Assembly (NCBI GenBank): GCA_002105175.1 | Contig: MCGE01000029.1 | Span: 186,001-250,000 of the forward strand | Reading direction: 5' to 3' | DNA: 64,000 bases | Origin: Absidia repens | Lineage: Eukaryota > Mucoromycota > Mucoromycetes > Mucorales > Cunninghamellaceae | Part shown: positions 36,701-46,720 of the stretch, one piece after another | Layout of the letters: every line of letters begins with the position of its first letter | Numbering within the stretch: position 1 is the stretch's first letter | The notes under the pieces: model-generated | The model's database searches: none | The model's input: the letters and a program-made list of their open reading frames with translations, nothing else | What the model was told of the DNA's origin: nothing | Position numbers and translations under genes: made by a program

Positions 36701-38112
36701 ATTCGTGATGTGAAAATCTCAAAAAAAGTGCAGTAAGTGACCCCCCCCTCCAACCCGCAAAAGAAAAGTACAGAAAACAGAACACTGGGATAAGGTACGT
36801 GATATACTTTCTACTAATATTTAATCCACCTGAATCGATTCTGTAGAACTTTGATGGAAACTATTTTTGAATCATTGGAACCAAGCATTGTACCTTTGGT
36901 GGAATTTGGCCTCAAAAGTGACCCTCTTCAAGCAATCAGCATGATGACTGCCGTGGAATTTCAATTGGAGAAGTGGAAAGACTCTGATCAAGAATTTATC
37001 TTTACTTTCTTTGATTCTTTGATGTTACGGATACGAAGAGCATTCAAGCAATTTGTGGTAAGGGCGATGGATGGAGTGGGTGATTCATTCAAAAAAAATA
37101 TATTGAATCCGATTCACTTTTCTTTGCCTTTTTTTTTATTTTATTTTATTCTTTAGCTGGATCAAATCAAGATCATTGATGATGCCAAGGTTAGCTCAAA
37201 GAAACGACGTGGTATTCTTCCACCTTTCCGAACATTTCCGGTAAATATAGTATAATAAGAAAATCGCATTTCGTTATTTGATCTATTCTAAACTTCTCTT
37301 GTGTAGTCTTTTGTTAATCGAGTGGAAATGGCTGCAGTCGGTGTGGAAAACGAATTTCAAACAAGACAAACGATCAATGAAGCTTACGAAAAGATTATCA
37401 ATAGTATGATGTCTAGTTTGGATACTAACGCTAGGGACAGTGACGAAACAGGTGATGACAAGGAACAGCTGAATTCAAATATCATGTATATTGGTAAGTT
37501 AGCTATCCTTTTTAGATGACCTTTATTGATAATTTTGTTTTTTCGTTAGAAAACATGCACCACTTCTACCACGCATTACGAAGTAATCGATTATCGGTCT
37601 TGGAAAAATGGACGAAACAAGCAAGGACAAAATATGAAAGTAGTTTGGATGCTTATATCAAGGTGGTTATTCATCGGCCACTCGGCAAACTATTGGTAAG
37701 CAAAAAGAGAACGGACGACAACGCTGCGAAGATCCTTCGATTAACTAATCTTCTTTCTTTTATTTACCAGGAATTCTTTGATGGAATAGAAATATTATTG
37801 CGTACCAGTACCCCTGAAGAAGTGGCCTTCCATGTCAGTTACAACAAATCTCAACTTCGCAAGGTGATATCCATGTATCCACCAAAGGATATCCGTAAAG
37901 CATTGGAGCAACTGTACAAACGGGTCGACAAGCATTTCTCGGAAGAAGAAGGGTTATTGCAGGTGATCTGGCGCGGCACACAGGAAGAACTAATTAGGCA
38001 ACACGAACGAATGGATGGATTGATCTCTAAATGCTATCCCGATGCTGGTCTTCATCTGGAATTCTCTATCGCTGATTTATTGGCTATGATGGGTGATCAG
38101 CAATCTCGCTAA
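33477..38112 (+). CDS. SEC3: Exocyst complex subunit Sec3 (EXOC1)
   Basis: Twenty exons: 33477..33534, 33625..33735, 33834..33943, 34028..34120, 34181..34247, 34335..34616, 34697..34846, 34916..35073, 35138..35263, 35338..35439, 35511..35753, 35820..35972, 36051..36165, 36242..36438, 36533..36732, 36847..37057, 37157..37240, 37307..37493, 37550..37695, 37771..38112; 1044 residues. Residues about 20-150 form the Sec3 N-terminal PIP2/Rho-binding PH fold (KLLIHLKVFEDL, KTKRNQNGTFSIGKSWSLED, KPPDKMVFLAYVVDACQRFM). A Ser-rich linker, a charged coiled coil (KERE/KAREQRRERE) and a long C-terminal helical exocyst region follow. Sec3 marks plasma-membrane sites for vesicle tethering at growing tips. 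Intron 19 is 75 nt, stop-free and a multiple of three. AATAAA at 38328-38333. Confidence 0.93.
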
Positions 38113-38160
38113 CCTGGTTGGTCCATCTGGTAGTATGATATAGTTATATCCCCCCTTCTA

Positions 38161-38162
<2 letters not shown>

Positions 38163-38203
<41 letters not shown>
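38163..38203. repeat. (CA)n microsatellite
   Basis: About twenty CA units in the 3' region of SEC3. Confidence 0.95.
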
Positions 38204-38204
<1 letters not shown>

Positions 38205-38244
38205 ATATCCTTTAGTTTTTAATTACTCTTCCGATCTCTTCACA

Positions 38245-38645
38245 ATGACACCTTTCTCCTTGAAACCTCACATGCTTTATTTGATCCCATTTAGATCCAT
38301 AGTAGTAATATATTGTTTATGCCTATTAATAAAGATCATGTTTTTATTTTGATACCAAAAAGAAAAAAAAAAGAAGAAGAGAGAAAATGCTTGTTGATTT
38401 TCTCCACAAGGATTCCTTCCCTTGATTAGCAGCAATTGTTTTTATTTTTATATTTAAATTCGTTTAATGATAGTCATATGTAGCATGATGACCTATTATC
38501 GATGAGGATTGCGTTTCATTATGATCTTTATGATGCTGATTATTTACACAATGACCCCTGAGTCCCCTCATGTTTTACATGATCCCATTCATAATGGTGA
38601 TGTATGTTTGGAATTTGATTAACAAAGATGATGCTTTATCCTTCT
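38245..38645. repeat. Duplicated SEC3 3' flank (two diverged units)
   Basis: 38245-38345 and 38545-38645 share CACAATGACxCC, CTCATGxTTTA, TTGATCCCATT/ATGATCCCATT, AGTAATATAT/GGTGATGTAT, TAAxAAAGATxATG in the same order. The first contains a clean AATAAA; the second has AACAAA at that place. Confidence 0.6.
38328..38333 (+). terminator. Poly(A) signal of SEC3
   Basis: AATAAA 216 bases after the stop codon. Confidence 0.5.
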
Positions 38646-38854
38646 ATTAAAGAGAGAGGAGGGTAAAGCTATCTAAAATCTTGATTGAAACATCTTTCCA
38701 TTCCTCCACTCACATCACCGTATCAATGTCGCCACACTTTTCCCCCCATTTTCTGTCACCACGCCCAACACTTTTTCAAGTAACTGTAAAAAACGTATAC
38801 TATACACACCATTGCTACTCTATATAGTGTGAAATGCAGAGATTAATGGTAAAA

Positions 38855-39330
38855 AGACAAGACATGTTTAATTCAGATGTGTATACAGTGTAAACTATGA
38901 CAACTAAACAATAACCTAAGCTAATGACACTATTCTAAGATGAAAGCTAATCTAATGGAAGTTGAAAATCACGAATCCAAAATGAAAGCCTTCCCCCATG
39001 ATGTTTGTTTTGCATTTTTAAAAATGCCGCTTATTCTCATTCTAAAACTAATCCTAAATCACCAGTATCCCAATGAGCCTCGCCATCATATCATTCAGAC
39101 TTTCATGAAGGGAAAAAAGAAGAAAGAAAGGAAAAGAGAGGGAAAAAAAAATTGGAGCCAAAAAAAAAAAAAAATATAGAAATCATGTGCGCGGAGACTG
39201 AATTGACTTTTTTTTTTTTTTTCACCTAACCATCGTTGGGCCGGAAGCGGTTGCCCATTAAAGTGCAAAAGGGCGAGGTCACCTAGCCGCTACCGATTTT
39301 TTTTTTTTCTACACACAAAAAAAATACTTA
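38855..39330 (-). repeat. Dispersed composite repeat, copy C (diverged)
   Basis: Most diverged copy. It retains AAACTATGACAACTAAAC, AAGCTAATG and ATCCAAAATGAAAG (38975-) of the shared core. Then come a purine-rich stretch, a degraded B-box region (ATGTGCGCGGAGACTGAA) and, past a T run, a right end that resembles positions 165-200 rather than the heads of copies B or D. Same orientation as the other copies. Confidence 0.55.
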
Positions 39331-39592
39331 TTGACAGCGCGCTGAGCATGGCGTCGGCCCACACTTCAATAAAAAAAAACTAACTCTTGACACCCAATAA
39401 ATCGAAAGGTTTCCAAAAGCTCCAGCGGAGCGTCAGAGAGTTTATTTTGATGAAAAAAAAAAAAAAAAAACGAATAAAAGATAGATGATGATACTAATAG
39501 TACAGTAAACTACAAATGACAATATAAAAATACACTATATAAAAATACAATAATCACTAATAGATATGTCTAGTATATCCTAAAGGTTCGTT

Positions 39593-42500
39593 CTATGCTA
39601 CTTGAGAGAGTTCAGCCATGCCAGTCAAAGCGTTGATCAAATCTTGCACATATTGCACACGCCAAAAAGCCGCTGTTTTTTTGTCTTTCGCCCCAATTAA
39701 AATCGAGAATTTGCGATCGTCACTGATATTTGCGCGGGTCAATGTTTTGAACATATCTTCGTCTGTCTTGTCATCACCACAGCACATCACGAAATCACAC
39801 GGTGATGGTAAAGAGGAGCCAGGAAAGGGGGATGTGGGGCCGCCACCACCACTGCCACCAGGTGATGATGGGTCCATCGACGTTGGTGATACGAGAGTTG
39901 CCATTGATGATGGTGATACCAGTAAGAGTCGTTTGACGATTTCACCCTTGTTGATCGATTTGGGTCGCACTTCCAGATTCTTCTTGCCCACCAAGACTTC
40001 CACCGGTAATTTCGACAACGCAGTTTCCAAATGATTTTGACATTCTTTTGCTTGGAATTCGCCAAAGACAGGATCAGCAAGCCGGTAATGCCACGTCAGA
40101 GCGCATCGTTTGTGTTCGATAAAACTTCCCGCTGTTCGTTCAGTGTAATAGGTGAATATCTCCAGCACATCATTCTTCCATCCCATGTCAAAATGCTCCG
40201 CCAAGTTCATCCATTTGCTCGAATTAGGGTATTTCATAAACGACCCATGTTCAGCGGAGAGCCCCAATCCCGGTATATGACCAAGCCATGTGTCCAATGC
40301 ATATTCGTCCCGCCCTGAAATCACCCATACTTCGTTCGCAGGATCTTGACATAGTGTAGTGAGCGCTTGTAGCATATCTGCCGGAGGTGTTGCTGCTCCC
40401 GGTGTTTGGCAAATCGGGGTCAGAGTACCCTAAACAATCAAAATCAGTAAAAAAAAAAACTTCTTGATTCCCACGTCTATTTTTTTTTTTTTTTTTTTTT
40501 TTTTTGTCTTACATCATAATCAAAACATAATAGCCGTTTCTGAGAGTTCTTATATTGATCAAGTAGGTAATCTTGTTTCAGTAAAGGTGTGTTGCTGCTT
40601 TTTTCTGACAAGGTGTATGTGTGGAATAATGCTTTAATGAAAGAATGGGCCCAGAATGAAGCGGTGTATTTCTTGACATGATCCAACAGTTGCTATAATT
40701 ACATCAATGACATATTAAAGGCAAATCCTATTTTTTCCGGGGGGGATTTTTTTTTTCAGACTTACAGCGTGACGAGAAGCCTTTTCGTCATCAGACATCA
40801 CTAATGCATCGTTGATCGCCTTTGCCACCCCAGCATAATCCCATGGGTTGACCATCAAAGCCGAGCTCATGGATCCAGCTGTACCAGTGAGTTCCGACAG
40901 AATCAAAGGGCCGTGATTTTCTTGCTGACACATGATATACTCCAAAGACACTGTGCTCATGCCATCCCGGTTGGCGGTAACAAGAGCAGAATCAGCTATA
41001 GATAGGAGAGCGTAGTATTCATCGGGTTGGATATGATGATGATAATGATGTACCGGAGTAAATTCAAGTGAGCCAAAGGTACCGTTGATGCGAGCCACCA
41101 TTTCAGAGACCTTGTGTTCGACTGTCTTCTTGTTTGTTGTATCACCGGTATTGTTGGCATCCGTCACCTGGATGAGAACCACCTTGTTGCGCCACTCTGG
41201 ATAATCTGTCAAGAATTTTTCAAATGCTGCTAACTTTTGTAGAACGCCCTTTACCAGATCCAACTTGTCTCTGCCCACCAGAATCTTCTTTCCCATATAC
41301 ATTTCGGCAATCGCTTGAATTTTGGGAATGACTTGAGGACTTGACCTTTTCAATTCTACATCGTCCACGTCAATTCCAATAGGAAAAGTGCCCACGCGAC
41401 AAAAGTGACCTTCCCAATTGACACCATCTGGAGTTGATTCAAAGCCCAATAACCGAGTACAATTTGATATAAAATGTCGCGAGTTTGCATAAGTCTATCA
41501 TAAATTCAACCCCCGAGAAAAACAAAAACAAGATCAGTCCCGACTCTATTTTAAAAATGGCAACCCTTTTTATCACTTACCTGGAAGCCAATTAAATTCG
41601 CACCAAGCATCCCCTTTAAGATTTCTTCCCGCTCTATATATAATAAAATAAATAATAATGATTAATTTACATGTGAATCATCATTCATTGTCTGTCAATT
41701 TTTTTTTTTTTTTTTGTTAAATTCATCTTACTTGGACACACCCGAAATATTTCAGAACTAGGAAATGAAGCATGCAAAAATAAGCCAATACGAGCCTTTG
41801 GAAATTTCGAGCGGACCATAGCAGGCACCAATAATAAATGATAATCGTGGATCCAAACTATCCAAAAAGGAAAAGAATTCATTTTCAGTAAAAGATATAC
41901 ACAACGTTGTTCCTCCTTTTCACGCCGATGTCCATGGATCGTCTATTTGAACTTACCAGTATCATCTTCCGTGTAATGTTTGAGTACCATATCAGCATAC
42001 TGTTGATTTACCGCCTTGTAGATCTCCCATTGTTTCCTTTCGATTCGTCCATCTGTCGCATCGCTCCATAAGATATAATTGAATAATGGCCAAAGCACTA
42101 ACGTGGTTTTGTTTTTGTCAAATCAATTCAATATCAATCATTTTTGCCCATCCACAGTCCCATCATTTGATCCATCACTGTACTTACTTGTTTTGCAATA
42201 GCCATAATAATGACCATTGATACTATCATTGTCTAAAAACAAAGGAAGGCAGCCATATTGATGGTAAAGTTGTTGGACCAGGTCGTATTTTTCTTCTTCT
42301 GTAAATTGATCAATATCGTTGTCGCCAGCAAAAGGAGCCGGCGAGTCAAGTTCATGGGAAGCCCAAGGGTCACTGACATATTGCTGATCTTGATCATGTT
42401 GATCTGGTTGATCCTGCTGCTGTTGTTGTTGTTGTTGAGTCGAGGTAGGCTGTCGATAATGAATGGGCCCAGTCCACCCAATGCGAAACGTTTCAAATTC

Positions 42501-42689
42501 AGGTTCCAAGGATTGCATGCCAGCGTACATTGCTGAATGGCCATGGCGAGGTGTAAAGGTCCAGGCGATGCCTTGATGAATCTTCGTTGGTGTCACTTCA
42601 TAAGGGATTTGATGAGTCACATGAATCAAACGTCCTTTTCTTGGTTTTGTTTCTATCGGAAGTAGGGGTAGAAATGTGGATGAAGCCAT
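39593..42689 (-). CDS. TPS2: Trehalose-6-phosphate phosphatase with GT20-like domain
   Basis: Seven exons on minus: 42188..42689, 41957..42097, 41732..41857, 41581..41633, 41494..40766, 40513..40692 and 39593..40429; 855 residues. The N-terminal two thirds is a GT20 trehalose-phosphate synthase fold (VWIHDYHLLLVPAMVR, KREEILKGMLGANLIGFQTY, VGRDKLDLVKGVLQK, DGMSTVSLEYIMCQ) with a Gln-rich insert near residue 85. The C-terminal domain is HAD-type: CFDYDGTLTP carries nucleophile Asp575 and Asp577, WVISGR is motif II, and CGDDKTDEDMF the Mg-binding motif. Fungal Tps2 dephosphorylates trehalose-6-phosphate in the cytosolic TPS complex. The last intron falls between DYD and GT of the catalytic motif. 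The HAD domain has a Gly/Ser/Pro-rich insert. The start is the ATG at 42689; a TTG lies just before it. Confidence 0.94.
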
Positions 42690-43102
42690 CAAAAAAGTCT
42701 AAGAGAAAGAAAAAAAGAAAAAAAGAAGAGGATCCATGAAATTTTAAAATGACTTGTCCAACCAAAATAATAATAAAAAAATGCGGTGTTTGAATGTGGG
42801 CATATAGGCTGTGTGGGCTGAATGCTGTCAAAATGGATTTTTATTGGTGGTAAAAAAAAAAAAAAAAAGTTGATGATTGATGCAGAAAATACGAATAATG
42901 AGAACTGATAAACATGTGATGAATAGGGGAAAAGGGGTGAAGGCGTTAATACATGTAAATATGTCTGTATATGAGTGTATACATAGATAGAAAAAAGACA
43001 AGGCAAAAACATATACCGAGGGAGGGAGGATGGTAATCTATACTACATATTTAACACAAAGGGCAGTTTCTTGTTCAATTCCGGTTCCGAGCTTGCAAAA
43101 GC
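42690..43102. promoter_or_regulatory. TPS2 promoter region
   Basis: Between the TPS2 start and the stop of the next minus-strand gene. T/A tracts and no coding signal; TTTTTATTGG near 42840 could serve as poly(A) signal of the small upstream gene. Confidence 0.45.
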
Positions 43103-43309
43103 TCACTTTTCGCTAGTTCGTTTTGTTCGTTTCTTTTCTTCCCGAAGACCATGATATAAATGATGGAGTTGAGCAGAAACTGTGTTGTTAGACGCATGGA
43201 TAGCAACACCCTTATGTAAAAAGCTGTCCAACAAGGAGGTCGCACCTGTTAATGATACCTCCTCGTTCTTTTCGATTTTCATATTGAGAGGTATAGTTCC
43301 AATATTCAT
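43103..43309 (-). CDS. Small 68-residue protein of unknown function
   Basis: Single-exon frame of 68 residues: an amphipathic front part (IPLNMKIEKNEEVSLTG, then LLDSFLHKGVAIHASNNT), a LHHLYHGL segment and a basic KKRTKRTSEK tail. The composition is that of a real folded protein rather than repeat-derived translation, and the ATG is well placed in a 487-bp divergent promoter shared with the coiled-coil gene. I do not recognise the family. A basic, possibly nuclear or ribosome-associated role would only be a guess. Confidence 0.65.
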   Translation of the reverse strand: MNIGTIPLNMKIEKNEEVSLTGATSLLDSFLHKGVAIHASNNTVSAQLHHLYHGLREEKKRTKRTSEK

Positions 43310-43796
43310 GATTGTCGTTCGCTATGATGTCGTAAGTGGTGCTTCGTTTGTAGAAATAGTAAAGAATGGAAGGAGAGATAAGATGTCCTAAACCCCGGTG
43401 GCTTTTGCCTAAAAAAAATCGCCCGGAGTTGAAAAAGCAGTTCATGCATCCCAACCCCCCGGCGGACCGGCAGATCACGTGCGTTAAAGAACTGTTTTCC
43501 TTGTTGAAAATTGTAGTTCATTTCCTTATCGCTTCAGTGTCTCTGTCTGGATACCCACTCATAAGGATAGAAAATTTGTACAAGAAATAAAAAAATAAAA
43601 AATTGGTTGGGCTTATGATTTTTGGGCGTTCACACTGATCACAATTTTTCCTTCCAATGTTCTGGTGAGATTCCCTCCTCGCGCGGGCGGTATTTAAATT
43701 GATTTTTCGGAGAAGAATCAGTGTATAAAAAAAGAACGAGTTTGTTCTCCTTTTTTTCACTTTTGTTTTTCTTCATCTATTATCATCTATTTCAAA
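43310..43796. promoter_or_regulatory. Divergent promoter, small protein / coiled-coil gene
   Basis: Contains a TATAAAA element at 43724-43730, 67 bases before the coiled-coil gene ATG, then pyrimidine-rich leader. A GC-rich patch near 43450-43490 includes CACGTG-like ATCACGTGCG. Confidence 0.55.
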
Positions 43797-44668
43797 ATGA
43801 CAGAAAAAGATTCTTGTCAAGATTGTAAGTGCAACCTTTGTTACAAGATATTGAAAAGTTACTCACCTTGTATTTTTATTTATTTTTTTTAGTCTTAACT
43901 CGATCGGGTCGAACAACTGGTAATGATATTGGGGAACTACAGCAAAAAATCTCAAAGGCAGAAAAGGAACTTGTTCAGCTTCGTTTGGAGCTGGATCAAA
44001 CTCGACAACAAGGCAAGCAATCCGAACTCCATGCTCTTGAAAGCGGTCGAACCAATCGAAAACTCAAGACGGAAATTCAGACATTGACGGATATGAGCAA
44101 TCGAAAGGACAGGCAGGCGGAAAATGCAAAGGCGACAGCGTTCTTTTTTGAGGGTCAAGTCAAGAAATATACGGACGAAATCGAAAGCGCAAGACAAGGC
44201 ATGGGACATCTCAAGGTGTTGGATGATGAATTACGGGCAGCAAAGGAAGAACAAGAGCGACTGGAACAGCAAGCCCAATCTGAATACAACCAAGTCAGAC
44301 AGCAAATTCAGCAAAAGCAAGCCAAGTATAGGACGGAAAAGGATGAACTGAACGAAATGATTGCAACTGCTTATCGGGATTTGGTGACCTGCTCCGAGAA
44401 GGCCCTGAAATTACAACATCAAGTCGAAGGACGCCTGGCTTTTCCCTCATCGCAAGACCTTGAACTATTGGAGGAAGATTACAAGATCAAGCAACAAGAA
44501 CAGATGGATATGGTATTATCGGTATTCGAGCAAGTCAATCAACTCAAGGATACTTTACAGCAATCAGAAAAAACGACTCAATTCCATGAAGAAACAATGG
44601 CCAAGGTACAGCAAGAAATGGACAAGATCATGCGACGACTACGCACCATTGATGCTCAAACAGAGTAG
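43797..44668 (+). CDS. Coiled-coil protein, unknown function
   Basis: Two exons, 43797..43824 and 43893..44668, encode 267 residues. Nearly the whole protein is a charged heptad-type coiled coil: IGELQQKISKAEKELVQLRL, later ELRAAKEEQERLEQQAQ, and near the end QVNQLKDTLQQSEKTTQF. A break occurs around QVEGRLAFPSSQDLELLEED. No membrane segment or signal peptide. A structural or tethering role is likely by shape, but I cannot name an orthologue. A TATAAAA lies 67 bases upstream. AATAAA at 44842-44847. Confidence 0.82.
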
Positions 44669-44989
44669 TTTTAGATTAGACTTCGATGTTTACTTAGTTG
44701 GCATTTTCTTTATTTTTTTATTATGATCCTTTTGCTATTTAGTTTTACCTCGTTTTTACTCCCTATCTATATTCCCCTTTTATAAAAGGCAATAGCCTTA
44801 AAAATCTCATCTTTTTTTTTTTTTTGGTTTTTTTTGCCCACAATAAAATCGGATGCTTTTGTATACCCTTTTTCCGTTTTTTTTTTTATGCTGTGGCGGT
44901 GTTTGATTTTATTTTTATTTTTTTTACACACACATTAATGGCCCCACTAATTTCTCTTTCTTCACCCCAATCAAAAATCGATTCAACTC
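44669..44989. promoter_or_regulatory. Short intergenic region before MARCH-type gene
   Basis: T-rich leader sequence; AATAAA at 44842-44847 for the upstream gene and an ACACACAC tract near 44925. No gene. Confidence 0.5.
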
Positions 44990-46420
44990 ATGTCGGATAC
45001 CATTGGAACTGATTACATGAATGACACTGTGTTCGAAAACAACATGGATATGAACGAACGTTTAGCGACAACAGCAACTACATCATACAATCAGCAATAC
45101 GACAACGACCCGACGCTCTCATCAGAACGACGATGTTGGATATGCTTCGGTGAGGACGATGATACTGATGGTCGCTGGGTAAAGCCGTGTCCTTGCTCCC
45201 TTGTAGCTCATGAACAATGTCTTTTGGATTGGATCACTGAAAATCAAAAAGGTCGGTCTCCCATGAAAAAGGTCCTCTGTCCACAATGCGCTCGACCATA
45301 CTACTTGTTGGAACGAAATTCTATTTCCTTGCGTTGTCTTGAATTCTTGCGGAAAGCTGCCAAGTCCACTGCACCTTATCTCATGGTTCTGGGGCTTGGA
45401 TGTTCTGTGCTTGTGGCGGCTAGTACTTATGGAGCATATACCATTTTAACGCTGTTTGGTGTAGAAGAAGGCGAACGACTACTTGGACCGACGAGCTCCT
45501 GGACATGGCGTATGTTTTTGGGACTCCCTTCTATTCCTTTTGCATTGATTGCCTCTCGGTCAAGATTGGCCGATGGTATTTTGCCAGTCGCTGCCATTAT
45601 ACTTTTACGATCCGGTGCACCGTCCGCAGTGTCCTGGCCACCCTCACCAGCTCTGATTGCCGGTTCTCTACCATGGATCAGGTAAGACATTGGGTTTGGA
45701 TCGATCTAAATCACACAGGCTAAAAGATACCAACACATTTCACTCTCTTATTTAGATTGATGTATTTTACGCTTTATTCCATGCTACGAAATTATCTCGC
45801 TTACAAACTATCGATTCTACCATCCACCGCTGGACATCGCCGATCTAGACATACTCGATTATCATTTGGTCTCTTTCAAGTGGCCGTCATTGGGGAAAGC
45901 GAAAACCAAACAAACCCATCCCAGAATGTTCGTGAACGGTCATCTACCATTCCAAATGGAGACAATCAGGATGAAGATATGCTATATGGTCGGACTCATC
46001 GTGATTTGAATGTGACAGTTTTGGGTGCTCTTCTATGGCCTACCATTAGTGGATTTATTGGAAAAGTAAGTCCATAGAAAGTTGATACATACATATTTTC
46101 CTGTTATTGACCTTTTATATCCATATATAAATATACATATAGTTACTGAATCAAAGCAAGTCCATACGGCGTTATCTCCCGGAAGCTTTCCATCGCAATG
46201 TATTAGGCGGTTGTCTGTTTGTTGTTGCAAAGGTAATTAGCATAAACTAAAAAAAAACAAAAAAAAAACAAGTATTTGAAATAGGCCCACTCAAACTAGC
46301 ACTATTTGAATAATATATTTATAGGACTTGGCCACCTTACTTTATCGATATGAGCGTATTTGCCAACGAAGATCACGCCGGGTTAGATCTTTTGACGACC
46401 CACCTTCAGAAATGAGTTAG
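44990..46420 (+). CDS. RINGv (MARCH-type) membrane E3 ubiquitin ligase
   Basis: Four exons, 44990..45681, 45756..46065, 46143..46232 and 46325..46420, encode 395 residues. Residues 49-101 form a C4HC3 RING variant: CWICFGEDD, then CPCSLVAHEQCLLDWI and VLCPQCARPY. Several hydrophobic segments follow (LMVLGLGCSVLVAASTYGAY, ILPVAAIILL, TVLGALLWPTISGFIG). This order matches MARCH5-like ligases of the mitochondrial outer membrane, which control fission factors and protein quality; the location here is inferred by family resemblance. AATAAA at 46498-46503. Confidence 0.9.
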
Positions 46421-46720
46421 TTCTTAGGATTGTAGTATATATATATAGTTTACCCCGCCCCCTTCGTCCTCCTTCCTTTTTTTGTATATATAGTTTAAAT
46501 AAAATACTTTGATGAGTTTTGGTAATTTTGGAAAATCTTGATCGAATTTTTTACTCCCCGCTTTATTTTTTTGCACTTTTTTTGCCCACTTTTTCTTTTT
46601 CTTTTTCTTCTTTTTCCCATACATTCCACTTTTCCCTTTTTCTTCTATTCCTCATCAAGGTCCATTTTGCTTCACTCTTTTATCCTTTTGCTTTTGTCTT
46701 GTTATTATCAATCATAGTTC
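46421..46720. promoter_or_regulatory. Intergenic region before deaminase gene
   Basis: A poly(A) signal (46498-46503) of the MARCH-type gene, then long CT-rich leader sequence up to the ATG at 46721. Confidence 0.5.

Larger units (their letters stand above)
38113..39592. other. Convergent intergenic region, SEC3 / TPS2
   Basis: Contains a (CA)n tract (38163-38203), the SEC3 poly(A) signal (38328), a diverged duplication (38245-38345 and 38545-38645), repeat copy C (about 38855-39330) and TTTATT at 39441-39446 as the TPS2 poly(A) candidate. No coding potential seen. Confidence 0.55.

Noticed and set aside
38163..38203. CRISPR-like regularity
   Set aside because: It is a plain CA dinucleotide microsatellite; no spacer-repeat structure occurs in the window.
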